Positions 46,474 through 57,765 are shown, numbered from the stretch's first letter. The stretch: DNA of 64,000 nt from Thysanoteuthis rhombus (GCA_963457665.1 OY735227.1:42374242-42438241), one strand, 5' to 3'. The notes: generated by a model from the sequence alone, not told the origin. Numbers and translations are program-made.

Positions 46474-46650
46474 TACTGTTTTTTCTAAACACATGAAGGG
46501 ATAAATATTTGAATTTTCAGCCCTTTACCTCCATTAGTTTGACCTGTACGTGTGATACGTACACAGTCAGACAGACAGATAGACAGCCAGACTAATTTGA
46601 AAACTGAAAAAAATGTGTTGACAGATTCAGTTGACAGTTTCAAATAGTTT
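45940..46650 (+). mobile_element. Dispersed repeat family A, copy 6, split by an RTE insertion
   Basis: The left part (45940-46055) holds 'gttagtcactcaatagaaac' and 'aaggggtgatcaata'; the right part (46473-46650) holds 'gggataaatatttgaatttt' and 'gttgacagattcagttgacag'. Between them sits a complete RTE 3' end with tail. The central family A segment is shortened, so some bases were lost at the insertion. Confidence 0.78.
46056..46472 (+). mobile_element. RTE-like LINE, 3' end nested in family A
   Basis: It begins at 'catggaacctaaccttg' and ends in (ATG)8-type tail at 46443-46472. The sequence is close to consensus ('tggctccgcgacgcccatg', 'taaaagactgatgatgatg'), which agrees with a recent insertion into an older repeat. 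Confidence 0.87.
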
Positions 46651-47550
46651 TCGCAGCCAACTGGAAAACAGCCTTACCAATGGCCAATCTAAAAAGCGCT
46701 AAAAAGAGGAAACTAAAATAATTCGTGTTATTAGCGGGAAGCAGGAATGTCGACCAGATATGCTAATTGGTCTTATCAGTTGTGGCTGATAACCCGTCAA
46801 CTTACATCATGAAATAGACATTTGCATTTCTCTGGAGTACGTTAAACACTTAATGACGATCTACATATAAACAAGTTCCATTTAGATTCTACACGTATAA
46901 TGAACAGCAATGTGTTTTTGTACTCTGTCACGCTTGGGGATACAACTGACGTAACAGAACACAATTTTATGTTCTGATGACGTCGTCAAAATGTCGAATT
47001 TAAATAATCTTCTGTTTATTCATTTGTTTGTTTGTTAGCACCCAAATGCAATGATTTGCTTTCCTGTTGTGACATAAGAATGAAAGTTACGTCATAGAAC
47101 ATAAGACTAAAAAAAAATATATAAAATTAAGATTCTTGAATTATCAAAGATAAATCACCTAATTAAATGGCTTTACGCTCGATCAAAGCATAAATAATCC
47201 TACCTTTTCGGACGGTTACCTATTCTAGATATGATGATAAGTTTGTAAGCTATTTTTTGTCTGCTTCTTAGGGTTCAAACATCCCATTCGTTGATTCATC
47301 TCCCTTTTATGACAATGACATAACAATGACGTCATAGAAACTCCTGAGATTTTATGCCTGATCCCATATTAGCTTGACTCCGGTTCAGAAATGAAAATTA
47401 AAAAAAATTAAAATTAGAATACTTATTAAAAGTAGATTACCCCCCCCCCCCAATATCTTTATACCCCTTAGTGCCGGACTATACATTTAAAAAATAAAAT
47501 TCAGTTTGGACGGGTATATACGGGCAAAAATATGTAGAGCCAAAAAAAAA
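46651..47550. other. Unassigned DNA with repeated ACGTCA motifs
   Basis: 'gatgacgtcgtc' (46977), 'ttacgtcatagaacataag' (47088) and 'gacgtcatagaaactcc' (47329) recur in the region, hinting at another dispersed family. A C13 run is at about 47441-47452. No gene is recognised. Confidence 0.4.
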
Positions 47551-47554
47551 AAAG

Positions 47555-47555
47555 A

Positions 47556-47590
<35 letters not shown>

Positions 47591-47592
47591 AT
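47555..47592. repeat. (AT)n microsatellite
   Basis: About 35 bp of AT repeat with an ACAT interruption. Confidence 0.9.
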
Positions 47593-47639
47593 CCGTTTGT
47601 GGTCAACTGAACGTTATTCTCCAAGCTTGGTGCAATGAA

Positions 47640-47995
47640 TGAATGACCTCCGTTCTGTCTCCGCTGACAATGGAACGCCACCCCACCCGTGGAGGTGCAC
47701 GTTTGTGTAGAGCGCACAGACATCTCCTCCCTTTCGTCCTCGCTGATGTCGTTCTGATGAAAGCAGAAAACGATAAGTCTGGCATCAGTTTGGCTGCAAG
47801 AGCTGCCGGAAGGACGTCAAATTTGGCGCCAATCTGTTTTAAGGAGGCTGCATTCCCTGGTTTGGAATCAGAGTTGCTCCTCTCCAAGATTGGGTGCCTA
47901 CCCAAGACTAGAAAGTCCCATCTACCCTGCCAGCTTAGCTGGGGTGGAGGAGAAATTAGCTCATGTATTAGTTCAAAGCGAACATAAATGACGTT
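47640..47995. mobile_element. GC-rich segment related to family F
   Basis: It is markedly more GC-rich than its surroundings and open on both strands (+ 47643-47987; - 48205-47603, 200 codons). Neither translation shows a domain I know. The stretch 'tctggcatcagtttggctgc' recurs at 51067 as 'tctggcatcagcttggctgc' inside a family F copy, which suggests a mobile element rather than a host gene. It may be a former coding part of such an element. Confidence 0.45.
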
Positions 47996-48439
47996 TAAAC
48001 CCGGGTGGCCGTCTCCATTGTCCACGACATCAACGACGACGTAAATAGCAATGTGAATCTCTATATGTATCCACGAATGTAAAAAAATAGTGTTTTTTCT
48101 ATACATTCGATATATGCCGTCATTTTTTTGACAGTGCAGGTAAACTAGTACATATGGTAATGATGTAAAATTTTTTGTTGGATTTGTTACCGTAGGACAG
48201 CCCATTGTTGTAAGATTTTTGTGAGCGCAATAACGTCAAAATGCTTTAACTTGAAGAATAAAGTCATTTCAAGCACAGTTTGCATCTTAATTAGAGTGAA
48301 AGAACCGTCTTCTTGCCCATACCCATAATAATGGTCTAATTTTTGTGTATTTGTTTGTATTTTTGTTATATATGTTAGGTTGGAAAGAAAATCATATCAA
48401 CATTGAGAGAGGAAAATAAATGAAAAACTTACTTAAGCA

Positions 48440-48555
48440 TATGAAAGAGCTGTCTCCGTGACACCCACAATAGAGAGGGCTGGCGAATCTAAGGGAAGGT
48501 TCTAATCCAATGACAGACACTAAAAGGCAGATGATGGTGATGATGGCCATGAGCA
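48440..48555 (+). mobile_element. RTE-like LINE, short 3' end
   Basis: 'gctgtctccgtgacacccac', 'aatagagagggctggcgaatc' and 'ggcagatgatggtgatgatgg' are the final 115 bp of the LINE. Confidence 0.78.
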
Positions 48556-49110
48556 GCCTCAGCTTAAATTCGAGCTCGTTTTGCCGAATCGGTAAACATT
48601 TTACGTTTCTATCTATTAATTGTAAATAATCAAACCAAATGCTAACTTGATAAATATCAGGTATTTGCCTATACGTCTTTCAGCCTTTTGATGAATTATT
48701 ATGCATTAGATATTTAATTTGATTAGTTCATTTTTTTAAAATGACAATAATAATATAAATACTAAATAATACGAACTAGGAAGAGATAGAATAGACAGTC
48801 AGCCATTGGGATCTAATTAGATTCATTCAATTTTTCCAAATATGGTAGAAACCTCTTCAAAATCATACAATTGTTTTTATTGGTTAACTTTTCTGGAACG
48901 TGTAAATCATTCAATGTTTAATGCATTTTAGTTTGTTTATCTTACTTTGATAATACGTCTTTGCATTTCTTTCTTTTATACCTTATACAATTGTGTATTA
49001 AATTGAATAAAATTCTGTTATCTGATTATCTATGCAAGAATGAGTAATGTCACATTTTTTCTCCCATTTTTTATATCAGCGTAATATTTAAGTTTATATA
49101 TATACTAGCA
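48556..49110. other. Unassigned AT-rich DNA
   Basis: No gene or repeat family is recognised. Confidence 0.5.
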
Positions 49111-49114
49111 CAAT

Positions 49115-49250
49115 ATAAGGTTAAATGAGGATAAAGAGATTGTGTTGCGCCAATCTTCTAAGTGGGGAAGACCTGTCTACTTTTAGAGCTGGAATCCCAA
49201 ATCCATGATTTTACCAAGGCCCAATCCCGATAAGTAGTCCCCCTAGAAAA
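49115..49250 (+). repeat. Dispersed repeat family F, partial copy
   Basis: 'ttgcgccaatcttctaagtgg', 'gacctgtctacttttag' and 'cccgataagtag' match 51095-51210 closely. Confidence 0.7.
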
Positions 49251-49894
49251 TATGCAACATCAATCTGACGGTCCACGATTATTTGAATGTTTAAAAAATA
49301 TTTACTTGGCTTAGTTTAGTGTGATAAAAGGGAAAAAAAGCAAGGGAGAATAAACCTTAAAATGACTGCATTTAAAGTCTGGATTTCTTACCAGAAGTCA
49401 AACAACAAACAGTAAAGCAGATATGAAATATGCAACTATCTCGCTCACCAGGCAGACCAGGAACGTTCTGTTATTAAACCGTTCATAAAGTATTTAGCAA
49501 ATTTAGCTTAGCACGGCACAAAAAACAATAGTGGAAAATTCAAAGCATTCAGAGAACCTTGAATTTTTTTTATTGAGATTAACGAGTAGATACATACTTT
49601 TGCGTGAAACACTTTTCAATAAGCACACAGATACTAAACTCTAATCCTAAACAGAAATACTGGGGTGACGCATTGATCGAAGGCAGTGTGCACAGATACT
49701 ATACCCTGATCCTTGGCAGAGAGTCTGAGAGCGACGCTTTAACTCTAGGCTGAGAGAACAGGTACTCTGATCCTTTGTCAGAGGTACCAATACATACGTC
49801 AATAATCCCGTCATTCTTGATAGGTAATATGCTAATGGTTTAGATGTTCTGTTTGCAAAACCGGTTGGAGATCGATTTTTTCTCCTTTTTGTAG

Positions 49895-50700
49895 ATGAAT
49901 CTGCACATCTCTATAAGAAGATCTTTCGTCTGTCGGACGGTCCCAGCTATGTTAAACAACAGAGATGGGAACGACGGAAGAAGTGTGATGTCATTAAAAG
50001 GCATAGCGTTATTAAAAAGTGTGACGTCATTAAAAGGTGTAGTATCTATTTTGATCATTTTTCTACCGGTTACTAATGATAACATCGTAGAATACCCAAG
50101 GCATGCGTAAAAGTTAAAAATGTTTAAAAATGTCCATTTAGGATTTTTATTGAAAATATTACTCATAGATTATTTCCACATCGCTATATTTTACACGTAT
50201 GAGAATCAATTGAATCGAAGGAAGAATACTTGATCTCTTTATTCTTCCTCCTCCTTGGCAGCTATTAAATACTTACTGTCCCATTACTAATTAAATACTT
50301 TCTCTTCCATCAGTTATTAAATACTTACTCTCCCATCAGTTATTAGATACTTACTCTCCCATCAGTTATTAAATACTTACTCTCCCATCAGTTATTAAAT
50401 ACTTACTCTCCCATCAGTTATTAAATACTTACTCTCCCATTAGTTATAAAATACTTACTCTCCCATCAGTTATTAAATACTTACTTGACCATAAGTTATT
50501 AAACACTTACTCGACCATCAGTTATTAAATACTTACTCGACCATCAGTTATTGAATATTTACTCGACCATCAGTTATTGAATATTTACTTCCCCAATCAT
50601 ATCGTCTGCTACTACAACCACGACCAGCGGACGCATATTTGAACTTATATTTCGAATTTCCAAAACGAAGAGTTACGCTTTCTCTATAGTGACAGCTTTT
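49895..50700 (+). mobile_element. Dispersed repeat family C, copy with TGACGTCA array and internal minisatellite
   Basis: TGATGTCA (49986), a decayed TAGCGTTA (50004) and TGACGTCA (50022) keep the 18-bp spacing of the 34.6 kb copy. 'aatgtccatttaggattttt' and 'acgtatgagaatcaattg' follow, then the copy is interrupted by a 26-bp minisatellite and resumes at 'tctgctactacaaccacg' near 50605. Confidence 0.75.
50262..50592 (+). repeat. Minisatellite, 26-bp unit, about 12 copies
   Basis: The unit is TTATTAAATACTTACTCTCC followed by CATCAG. The first seven or so units read CTCTCCC; the last four read CTCGACC, giving two subfamilies. The array sits inside the family C copy, where other copies have only a short pyrimidine-rich link. 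Confidence 0.92.
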
Positions 50701-51039
50701 CATTCTTCATATTGGCTGTCGTTATATCGTCCGGCTGATAAAATTCGAGAAGCTGCTTATCTCTTTTTCCAAATTTTTTTTTTATTTATTAATTCTTTCG
50801 TTTTCAGAAGCCATCAAATTTTGTACGGTCTTCTGTCAGATTTATCTTAATTAAAATATACTTTTTGAAATTAATTCCAAACTTGGCTTCTAAATCTGAG
50901 AGAGATATTTCGAAGTTTCTTATTGTGATAAGAAACCAGTCAATCAGTTATTTTATTTAGTGGACTTTTTTTCGTTCTCATTCTAAACCCAATGCCAAAT
51001 CACTATTTGGAATAAAGAACTGTGTGTACAGGAATTCTG
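50701..51039. other. Unassigned DNA
   Basis: No gene or repeat family is recognised. Confidence 0.5.
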
Positions 51040-51281
51040 ACCCCAGAAGCAGAGAGTAATACATCTGGCATCAGCTTGGCTGCAAGAAGATGGGGGATGA
51101 AAAGATTGTATTGCGCCAATCTTCTAAGTGGAAATACCTGTCTACTTTTAAAAACTAGCATTGCAAATCCTTGGTTTTACTAAGGCTCGATCTCGATAAG
51201 TAGTTACACTGATGGTGAAATGAGGACATTCTGTCTTGAATATTCTCTAAAGCTCCTCGTTTACGTCGGCTTGACATAGAT
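51040..51281 (+). repeat. Dispersed repeat family F copy, interrupted by hAT-like element
   Basis: It holds 'ttgcgccaatcttctaagtgg', 'tacctgtctacttttaa' and 'tctcgataagtag', then 'ctgatggtgaaatgaggac', which also occurs in the family G copy at 52463 ('ttgatggtgaaatggagac'). F and G may therefore be parts of one longer element. The hAT-like insertion begins at 51282. Confidence 0.62.
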
Positions 51282-52189
51282 CAATGATTCTTAACGTGAG
51301 CATTAGCGCCACCTGGTGGTGTTCGTTTGTTTCAAAGGACCGTTGAGGTGACTAAGACCTTGAAAGGGCGTTTGAACTTCTAGACGGGTTCTTGTAGAGA
51401 TGCCATAAACATCTATGATTCTGATTCATAAATGGATGTAGCTCATTGGTATCTGCTTACAAACGAGAAGGAATTAGTATTGGGCATTTATTGCTTCCTT
51501 TCCCAACCATTTTGTCTATATAAGTAAGTGGTTATGAATCAATTCATTTTCAAGGTTGAAGTTCATGATATCGTGGGAGAAATCATTGACCTGGAACATG
51601 GTGAGGAAATAAACAAACCTTTGGTTGCAGAAGATATCATGAAATGTGACTGCACCAGTATGGGAAATAGCCTGTATTTGGGAAAAAAAAAAGCAAAACT
51701 GGTTTTCGTTGCTTTTCTCTCTTCTTACCTTATAAAACAGGGATTTTACTGCCACGGATCCATATACTTACAGAGACAAGAAACCAATTGGATATTTGTA
51801 ATCATGGTGACTTTAACCTCGATTTGTTAAAGCTCGACACATACATTGCAACACTTGTTAAACATCATCCAATTTTACAGTTGTAGTGGAGATTTATGCC
51901 CCATGTACCTTTTAAAGCATTTTTCTTTTTAAAATAAACTTTGTACGTTTCTTTGCAGTCACGAATAATTTGATAATGAGCACCCATAAGAAATCAATAT
52001 ACTCGCTATAAAGTTTTCCTTAATAAAAATTATGAACTGAATGTCAATGTATTTCTTCAGGATGACAAGCTACTATATGTCTCTAAAAAAAGTCTGTGTT
52101 GAGTACTTCTTACATTTAAACTGAAGGAGGTGGGCGTTGACTGCTAGGCACCATAGGGGTGTTGGGCTGAAAAAGTTTGAGAAACATTG
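51282..52189. mobile_element. hAT-like non-autonomous element, 908 bp, with target duplication
   Basis: The left end CAATGATTCTTAACG and the right end on the other strand CAATGTTTCTCAAAC are inverted repeats. The eight bases before the left end (ACATAGAT) and after the right end (ACGTGGAT) agree at six positions, as expected for an old 8-bp hAT target duplication. The interior has a 100-codon + frame (51528-51830) of no known family and no transposase dimerisation domain, so movement would need an enzyme from elsewhere. Confidence 0.68.
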
Positions 52190-52197
52190 ACGTGGAT

Positions 52198-52665
52198 CTT
52201 TTTGGACTGTTGTCGTCTTCTTGGTTCTTTTTTACACAGAGTTTTGGTCGTTATACCCTATGGCCTTCTTCAGGTGCACGAGTGAGCTGGAATGTTAGGA
52301 ATGTTACTCCCTTTGATGCACAGATTAGAATATCCTCATTTCACCGTCCATATCCGGGGATCAGTTCTCGCAGTAGGCCATGGTATCAATGATACCCATT
52401 TCTGAAAAGAAAGACCCTTTTTTATATATTCAACGCTATGGCATAGTGTTAGATCCTACCGGGGTATTGATGGTGAAATGGAGACATTCTACCCTTAACA
52501 TTCCCATAAGTACCCCGTTTGCGCTATATACCACAGGAAGGCTGTACAGTACAACGGCCGAAAATTTAAGCAAAAGAAGAGCAACTAAGATGAGCATAAC
52601 AGTGAGAAAAGATCCAAGTATAATGATGGTTCTTCATCTCAAAATTTCAGACATGAATAGTTCGA
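52198..52665 (+). repeat. Family G copy
   Basis: The start carries 'ggtcgttataccctatggcc' and the end 'gtacaacggccgaaaat' with 'aactaagatgagcataac'. The first is an inverted, diverged version of the second box. The + frame 52380-52694 has no known domain. Confidence 0.5.
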
Positions 52666-52676
52666 TTTATGGAATA

Positions 52677-53250
52677 TTCGATGACTGGCCCTAAAGTCAT
52701 TGACCTCAAAGTCTCGGCCCAAAAGTCACAATGTAGGTGGCACAGCATGCCACCTACAAATCGTAAACGTAAATCGTAAAAGTCATTGCAAATGTGCTTA
52801 CAAGCATCTTGCTTTTCTTCCAAATCAAATTAAAACGAAATAAATCACAAAACAACCTTTGGTCATTTAGATTTACCAATAAAAACATAACATTACTCAA
52901 TTTGTACAACTTAAAATAAAATATAGCTTATTTCATTAAAATAAAAGATTCAGCTTTATCGAACGACCTCACGCATGACTCGCTTTCTTGTCAAAACACA
53001 ACAAAACGGAATAGATACTCGTAAATAAATGACAAAAAATTTATCAAACTTTATTCACATTAACTAATAAAAAAACACACTGCTCTTTTAATACTTATTT
53101 AATTAAAATGTTACTTTTTTTTAGACTTTTTCGGTCTGCGTCTTGAAGTCCTGTGACGTCATGGCCGGTTACGTCCCGTAAGGGGCTCAGTGTCCCACCT
53201 ACATTGTGACTTTAGCTCTGTGACATTAGGGCCTGTGTCTTTATGGCCAG
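52677..53250. mobile_element. MITE with about 70-bp terminal inverted repeats
   Basis: The left end runs ACTGGCCCTAAAGTCATTG to 'aaagtcacaatgtaggtgg' (about 52683-52742). The right end, read on the other strand, runs ACTGGCCATAAAGACACAG to 'aaagtcacaatgtaggtgg' (about 53188-53248). The inner 20 bp of the arms are identical. Within each arm a 'CTAAAGTCA'-like motif repeats at about 14-17 bp. The interior is AT-rich and non-coding and includes a TGACGTCA at 53154. No clear target duplication is seen. Confidence 0.78.
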
Positions 53251-53539
53251 TGATTTTATGGATGAGATTAGAATATTCTACCAAGTTATCTCCTTGAGGA
53301 ACATTTCATTTATGTCCACTTAGAACCACTCGGCCGACTGTTGCCTGTATCCAAAGCAGAATGGTTGGCCAGAATATAAAGCTTTGTATGCCTAGACGTA
53401 TGAAGATAACAAGGTGGTATTAAATGTGACTCACCACACGGACTCCAATACTTCAAAAGTTGGATGAGATTTTACCCACGGATCTTCAAATAGATAAGCA
53501 ACGATGATCGTTGTAAGTGTTTCAATGGATGACCACTGA
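53251..53539. other. Unassigned DNA
   Basis: Nothing recognised. Confidence 0.5.
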
Positions 53540-53745
53540 AAAATTTCAATGGCAATGGGCTGGCCATGTTGCAAGAATGTCAGATAACTGCTGGACATCG
53601 GACTAACAACTTGGATCTCCAGAGATCATATGTGAAACTGTAGCATGGTGTGTAGATGGCATGACGAGGAAGTATAGACTCTAGTGTCTCTCGTCTGGTG
53701 AATTCTTGAGAAAGACGACGCTAAAAGGCTGATGATGAAGTTGAT
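53540..53745 (+). mobile_element. RTE-like LINE, 3' fragment
   Basis: 'tggcaatgggctggccatg', 'ttgcaagaatgtcagataac' and 'taaaaggctgatgatgaag' define the end; about 60 bp of the usual 3' UTR is missing or strongly changed. Confidence 0.8.
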
Positions 53746-54224
53746 TTAAAAAGTGTGCAAGAAAATTCTCTGGCGGAAACATCGAAAGCAGAGAAGCAAT
53801 AATCATTGATTTTATATGGGGAAAACCTTTAACGTAACCAGGTCCCACAAATGGTAGATTATGGTATATTACCCTGACTTGCCAACGGTGGTGGTGGTGG
53901 TTTATGTGACTTTTGTATAAGTGAAAGTGGAAGGATACGTGCTGCCTCTAAAATGGTTCGCTCCAAAACAAACTCTTAACTTTTTTTCTGATTTCCGCCA
54001 TTTTTCGTAAAAGATGTAAAGCTAACCTTTGAAAATTTGTGTTTGTCAATATTTACATACATGGGCATCTAGGTATCTATTTATTCAAGAATAGTCCTCG
54101 TTCCCGAAGTGCATTTTTGCATATATGCGGGCTTATTTCATTCAGATAAATAAATAAATAAGTATATACCAAATCTAGATGTACTTTTATATCTTTTTAT
54201 TTATTATATTTTTCATAAAAAAAG
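53746..54224. other. Unassigned DNA
   Basis: Nothing recognised apart from a short (GGT)n run near 53888-53905. Confidence 0.5.
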
Positions 54225-54310
54225 TTTCAGTAATCATCTTCAGTCGAAATAGAAGTTATAATAGAGTTTGACCTTACATCAGCCAGACTTGTCTCATCAT
54301 AGAACTATGT
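54225..54310 (-). repeat. Dispersed repeat family D fragment
   Basis: 'gtaatcatcttcagtcgaaat' and 'tacatcagccagacttgtc' are the reversed core of family D. Confidence 0.5.
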
Positions 54311-54539
54311 ACGAATTAGTTTAGTCTTGTTATTGTCAATAAAGCTCTTATTGAGTGACATTGTACTACATACAGAGAAATGATGTCTTGATTTTGTTTA
54401 TTTTTCCTTTGGTCATTTTTCTCTATTGTTTTCACTTAATACTTCAGGTTTTTGATTTTTCTATTTATATAAAAGTAAATTACAATAAAATTGACTATTT
54501 TTATCTTTTACTCTCAATATTCTGGTGAAATTGGGTAAA

Positions 54540-55054
54540 ACTCAAGCGAAGAATCACCCTAGGATGGCAAGCTTTCCGTAGAGCAAGCTCAACCCTTGAG
54601 AACAAGAAAAATACATTTAAAAAGGAAAGGGCTACAACCAATGCATCCTCTCGATAATCATTTATGGAGCTGAAACATGAAATTTAACCAATAGATTAAC
54701 CCTCAAACTGAGAGCCACGCAACGTGCAGAGGAGAGAATCATGCTCAGCATCACATAGAGAGACCATAAGACAACACAGTATATAAGGGAAGAAAACAGG
54801 AGCCAGGGATATCATTGAATCCATTATAAAACTCAAATGGCTATGAGCTGGTCATGTTGCAAGAATGTCAAACAACCGATGAATATCATGAATTATAACT
54901 TGGAGATCATATGCAAAACTGTGTCCAGAAAAATATAAGATGGCGTGACGAAATAGACAAGTTGAGAAAGTATTGGCTCTACAAAGCCCATGATAGAGAG
55001 GTTTGGTTTATCTTGAGGAAGGTCTATGTCCAACGATGGACGCTAACATGTGGC

Positions 55055-55095
<41 letters not shown>

Positions 55096-55130
55096 ATGAT
55101 GAAGATGATGATGAGGATGAGGGGGAGGAG
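54540..55130 (+). mobile_element. RTE-like LINE, 3' fragment with long (CTG)n(ATG)n tail
   Basis: It begins in the 'gcgaagaatcaccctaggatgg' block (AL.W.AFGRASSTL region) and runs to 'aaggtctatgtccaacgatgg'. The tail at 55052-55112 is (CTG)7 then (ATG)n, followed by GGA-rich sequence to about 55137. It is the longest of the tailed copies. Confidence 0.85.
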
Positions 55131-55360
55131 GAGGAGGTAAGACCACGCTTAGATTATGTATCATCTATTTTCTAAAATAAAGACGTTTTAGTTGTTTCAA
55201 CGAACATCTGGAATTAAACAGGGAATATCAAGAGTTAATGGCCAGTCAAAAAGGGAACAGGGTTTTTTTGGAGGGTGACGTGGCCCTGGAGATAGATGTC
55301 GTCATTTGGTCTCTGCTAATAGACGTCTGATAATCCTAGGGTGAGTAAATCTGGCTGGTA

Positions 55361-55865
55361 CCTTTCTTTCTTTCGTTCCTCCTTCCTACCTTTCTTTCTT
55401 TCTGCCTTTCTTTCTTTCTTTCTCTCTTTCATTTTCTCTGTCTTTCTATTTTATTCTTCCTCTCTTTCTCTCTTTCATTCATTCTTTTATTTTCTCTTTC
55501 TCTTTTTTCACACTTCCTATTTCATTCTTCCCTTCTTTCTCTTTTTCATTCATTTTTTTTTCTCTATCATTTTTTTCACACTATCTATTTCATTTTTCCC
55601 TTCTTCCTCTCTTTCAACCACCGTTTATTTTTCTCCTTCATTTGCTTTTTTTTTCTTCCTCTCTTTCATTTATCCTTTCTTTCTCTTTCATTCTTTCCTT
55701 CTCTCTTAAATTTTTTTCTTTCACTTTTCCATTCTTTCTTTCTTTCTCTCTTTCATTCATTCGTCCTTCTTCTCTTTCATTATTCTTTTCTTCTCTCTTT
55801 AATTTTTTCTTCCACTCTTCCATTCATTCTATCTTTATCTCTTTCATTCTTTCTTTCTTTCCACT
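55361..55865. repeat. (CTTT)n pyrimidine tract with longer-period units
   Basis: (CTTT)n arms alternate with a unit of about 70 bp reading 'tttttcacac' then 'ctatttcatt.ttcccttctt' (near 55506 and 55575). Open frames are translations of the tract. Confidence 0.85.
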
Positions 55866-55904
55866 CACCGTCTAGCATCAATATGCATCTATTAAAAATC
55901 ATCA

Positions 55905-56335
55905 AACAAGACTGTCAAAATAGGTTTCATTAGTTCCTGAGTCGGTCTGGCTAGCCGATTGGTTGGCGGGCTTTGTATTTTACATACAGGTGGAACCAGT
56001 GGAACTATAGGGTGGAAATTTTCAACATTCATTCATTGAAATAAGTTTAGAAACCAATTTCTTTTTGTTCTTTTCAAATCCCCCCCTTCTAAACATGTTT
56101 TTCGTTTGTGGTTCAATTACTTGCGTTAGTTTATGCCAAATGGATCCTTTAGTTTGTGCCCGGCAGCATTTGAGTTCGTTTTAGGGATCATTGCTCAACA
56201 AAAGGTGAGAGAATCATTATAACTTATCCATTGATCATCCCTTTTGCTATTTTTTAATTGATCACCCCTAACACAGCACGCTGCGAAAAAAAACAGTGGT
56301 CATACTGCGGTTTCTATTGAGTGACTAATTTTTAG
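55905..56335 (-). mobile_element. Dispersed repeat family A, copy 7
   Basis: The + strand begins 'aagactgtcaaaataggtttc' and ends 'ttaattgatcacccctaac' and 'tttctattgagtgactaat', the whole family reversed. Confidence 0.72.
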
Positions 56336-56374
56336 TTATTCTTTTTTTCCTTCTCTCTTTCCTTCTCTCTATTG

Positions 56375-56815
56375 AATGACCGTGGCCACCAAAGGTAGCA
56401 AAAGTTTCTCTCCTTCTATTGTTGTGTGTTTGTGCATGAGTTTGTGTTTGTTTGTGTGTTTCTTGGGGTATGTGTTCGTGTGCTCTAATGCTCCCGGCCA
56501 TACCATTTTGTTAACAGACTTGGTGATTGGTATCAGTTCTCCACAAGACCCTACTATATATAAATTGGGAAAAAAACTTTTTTTGACTGGCTAGGGTCCT
56601 TATTTTGACGGGTTTATTCATGACATCTAGATTCTTCAAAATCTAGATTTTCTAGATGTTTTTTAAAACTCTATTTTAGACGTTTTCCAGTAGAAAACGC
56701 CAGTGTCGCCATAAATAGAATTCATTCTGACCATATTTATTCTGGGATGCAATTTTTTTTTTACATGATTTTTGACACTACGGTTGTTCAATTATTGACT
56801 GTGGTTACAAGTTTG
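56375..56815 (+). mobile_element. Dispersed repeat family B, copy
   Basis: 'accgtggccaccaaaggtag', the GT-rich patch, 'cggccataccattttgttaac', 'attttgacgggtttat', 'agtagaaaacgccagtg', 'tagaattcattctgacc' and 'tttgacactacggttgttc' occur in family order. A (CTTT)n run follows at 56829-56865. Confidence 0.76.
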
Positions 56816-56869
56816 TCTTTATTCACATTCTTTCTTTCTTTCTTCCTTCCTTTCTTTCTTTCTCATTCG

Positions 56870-57420
56870 TTAATTCCTAATCGAACCTGTTGTCCAATTA
56901 ATTTATTGTAGAATTCCTGATCTTCCCGAACTGCCATTCACCTCTTCCCGACAGAAGGGCCTTCTGCACTCCCAACCATAAACGCGCCCCAGTCAACTCC
57001 ATCCACACAACACACACACACACACGCACTCACAGAGGCCAATATGCAATCACCTTGGCCTTGTAAATCACATATCATCCGCGTCGAGTTCTTTCTCTCC
57101 TAGGCAATTAAGGTACGTCTGCGAAAACACGTCGTTGGCCTTCTGGCTCCACTTTGTCTAGAGTTGCGATCGTGTAAACATCATGGATAAAATGAGGTGC
57201 AGCGGAAATTGTGGTGGGCGTCGCTGTCGGCTGCGTAATTGACCAATCAAAAAACAGTTTGTAGGCATGGAGCACCAAATGCAGTTGACGCCAGGCGAGC
57301 ATCTATTTTGTCGAGGGGAGAAGATTAGGCAACAAGTCAGGTGGCGCCGTCTGTGAGATTTGATTCCTGAAAATGTGTATATCTGTGCTCATCAACAACT
57401 TCGTACTTGGCGCTGAACAA
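56870..57420. other. GC-richer unassigned stretch
   Basis: Composition is balanced, with a (CA)n run at about 57007-57024. The - frame 57302-57108 (64 codons) has no known domain. No second copy is seen in the window. Confidence 0.38.
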
Positions 57421-57765
57421 GTAATACCTAATACATACATACATATATGCATATATACATATATAATGCGGGATCAGTAAGATAGTAGCCTAACACGTAG
57501 TTATTAGCTGAATCTTTATCTGAGTTTTCCAGTGTGTAATGTTAGATCTATGTGATTAGCGCACTTGTCAATGCACTTGATTCTCCATAGAGTGAAGCGC
57601 AGGGTGGGCCCCAGCATTTATGGTTCCCTAAGCAGAATTTGATTTGGGTGCCCTCACCGCCTCGGCGCCAGGGGACACTGTTGACTATTGCTAATGCTTG
57701 ATCATTCTGGGAATTTCTGGTGGTACTGGAGCCTTGAGCAGCCGCTTAGTTTGCTTATGTTCATG
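57421..57765. other. Unassigned DNA
   Basis: A short imperfect (CATA)n run lies at about 57430-57465. Nothing else is recognised. Confidence 0.45.

Noticed and set aside
50262..50592. CRISPR array
   Set aside because: The units follow each other without unique spacers and the context is eukaryotic mobile DNA; it is a minisatellite.
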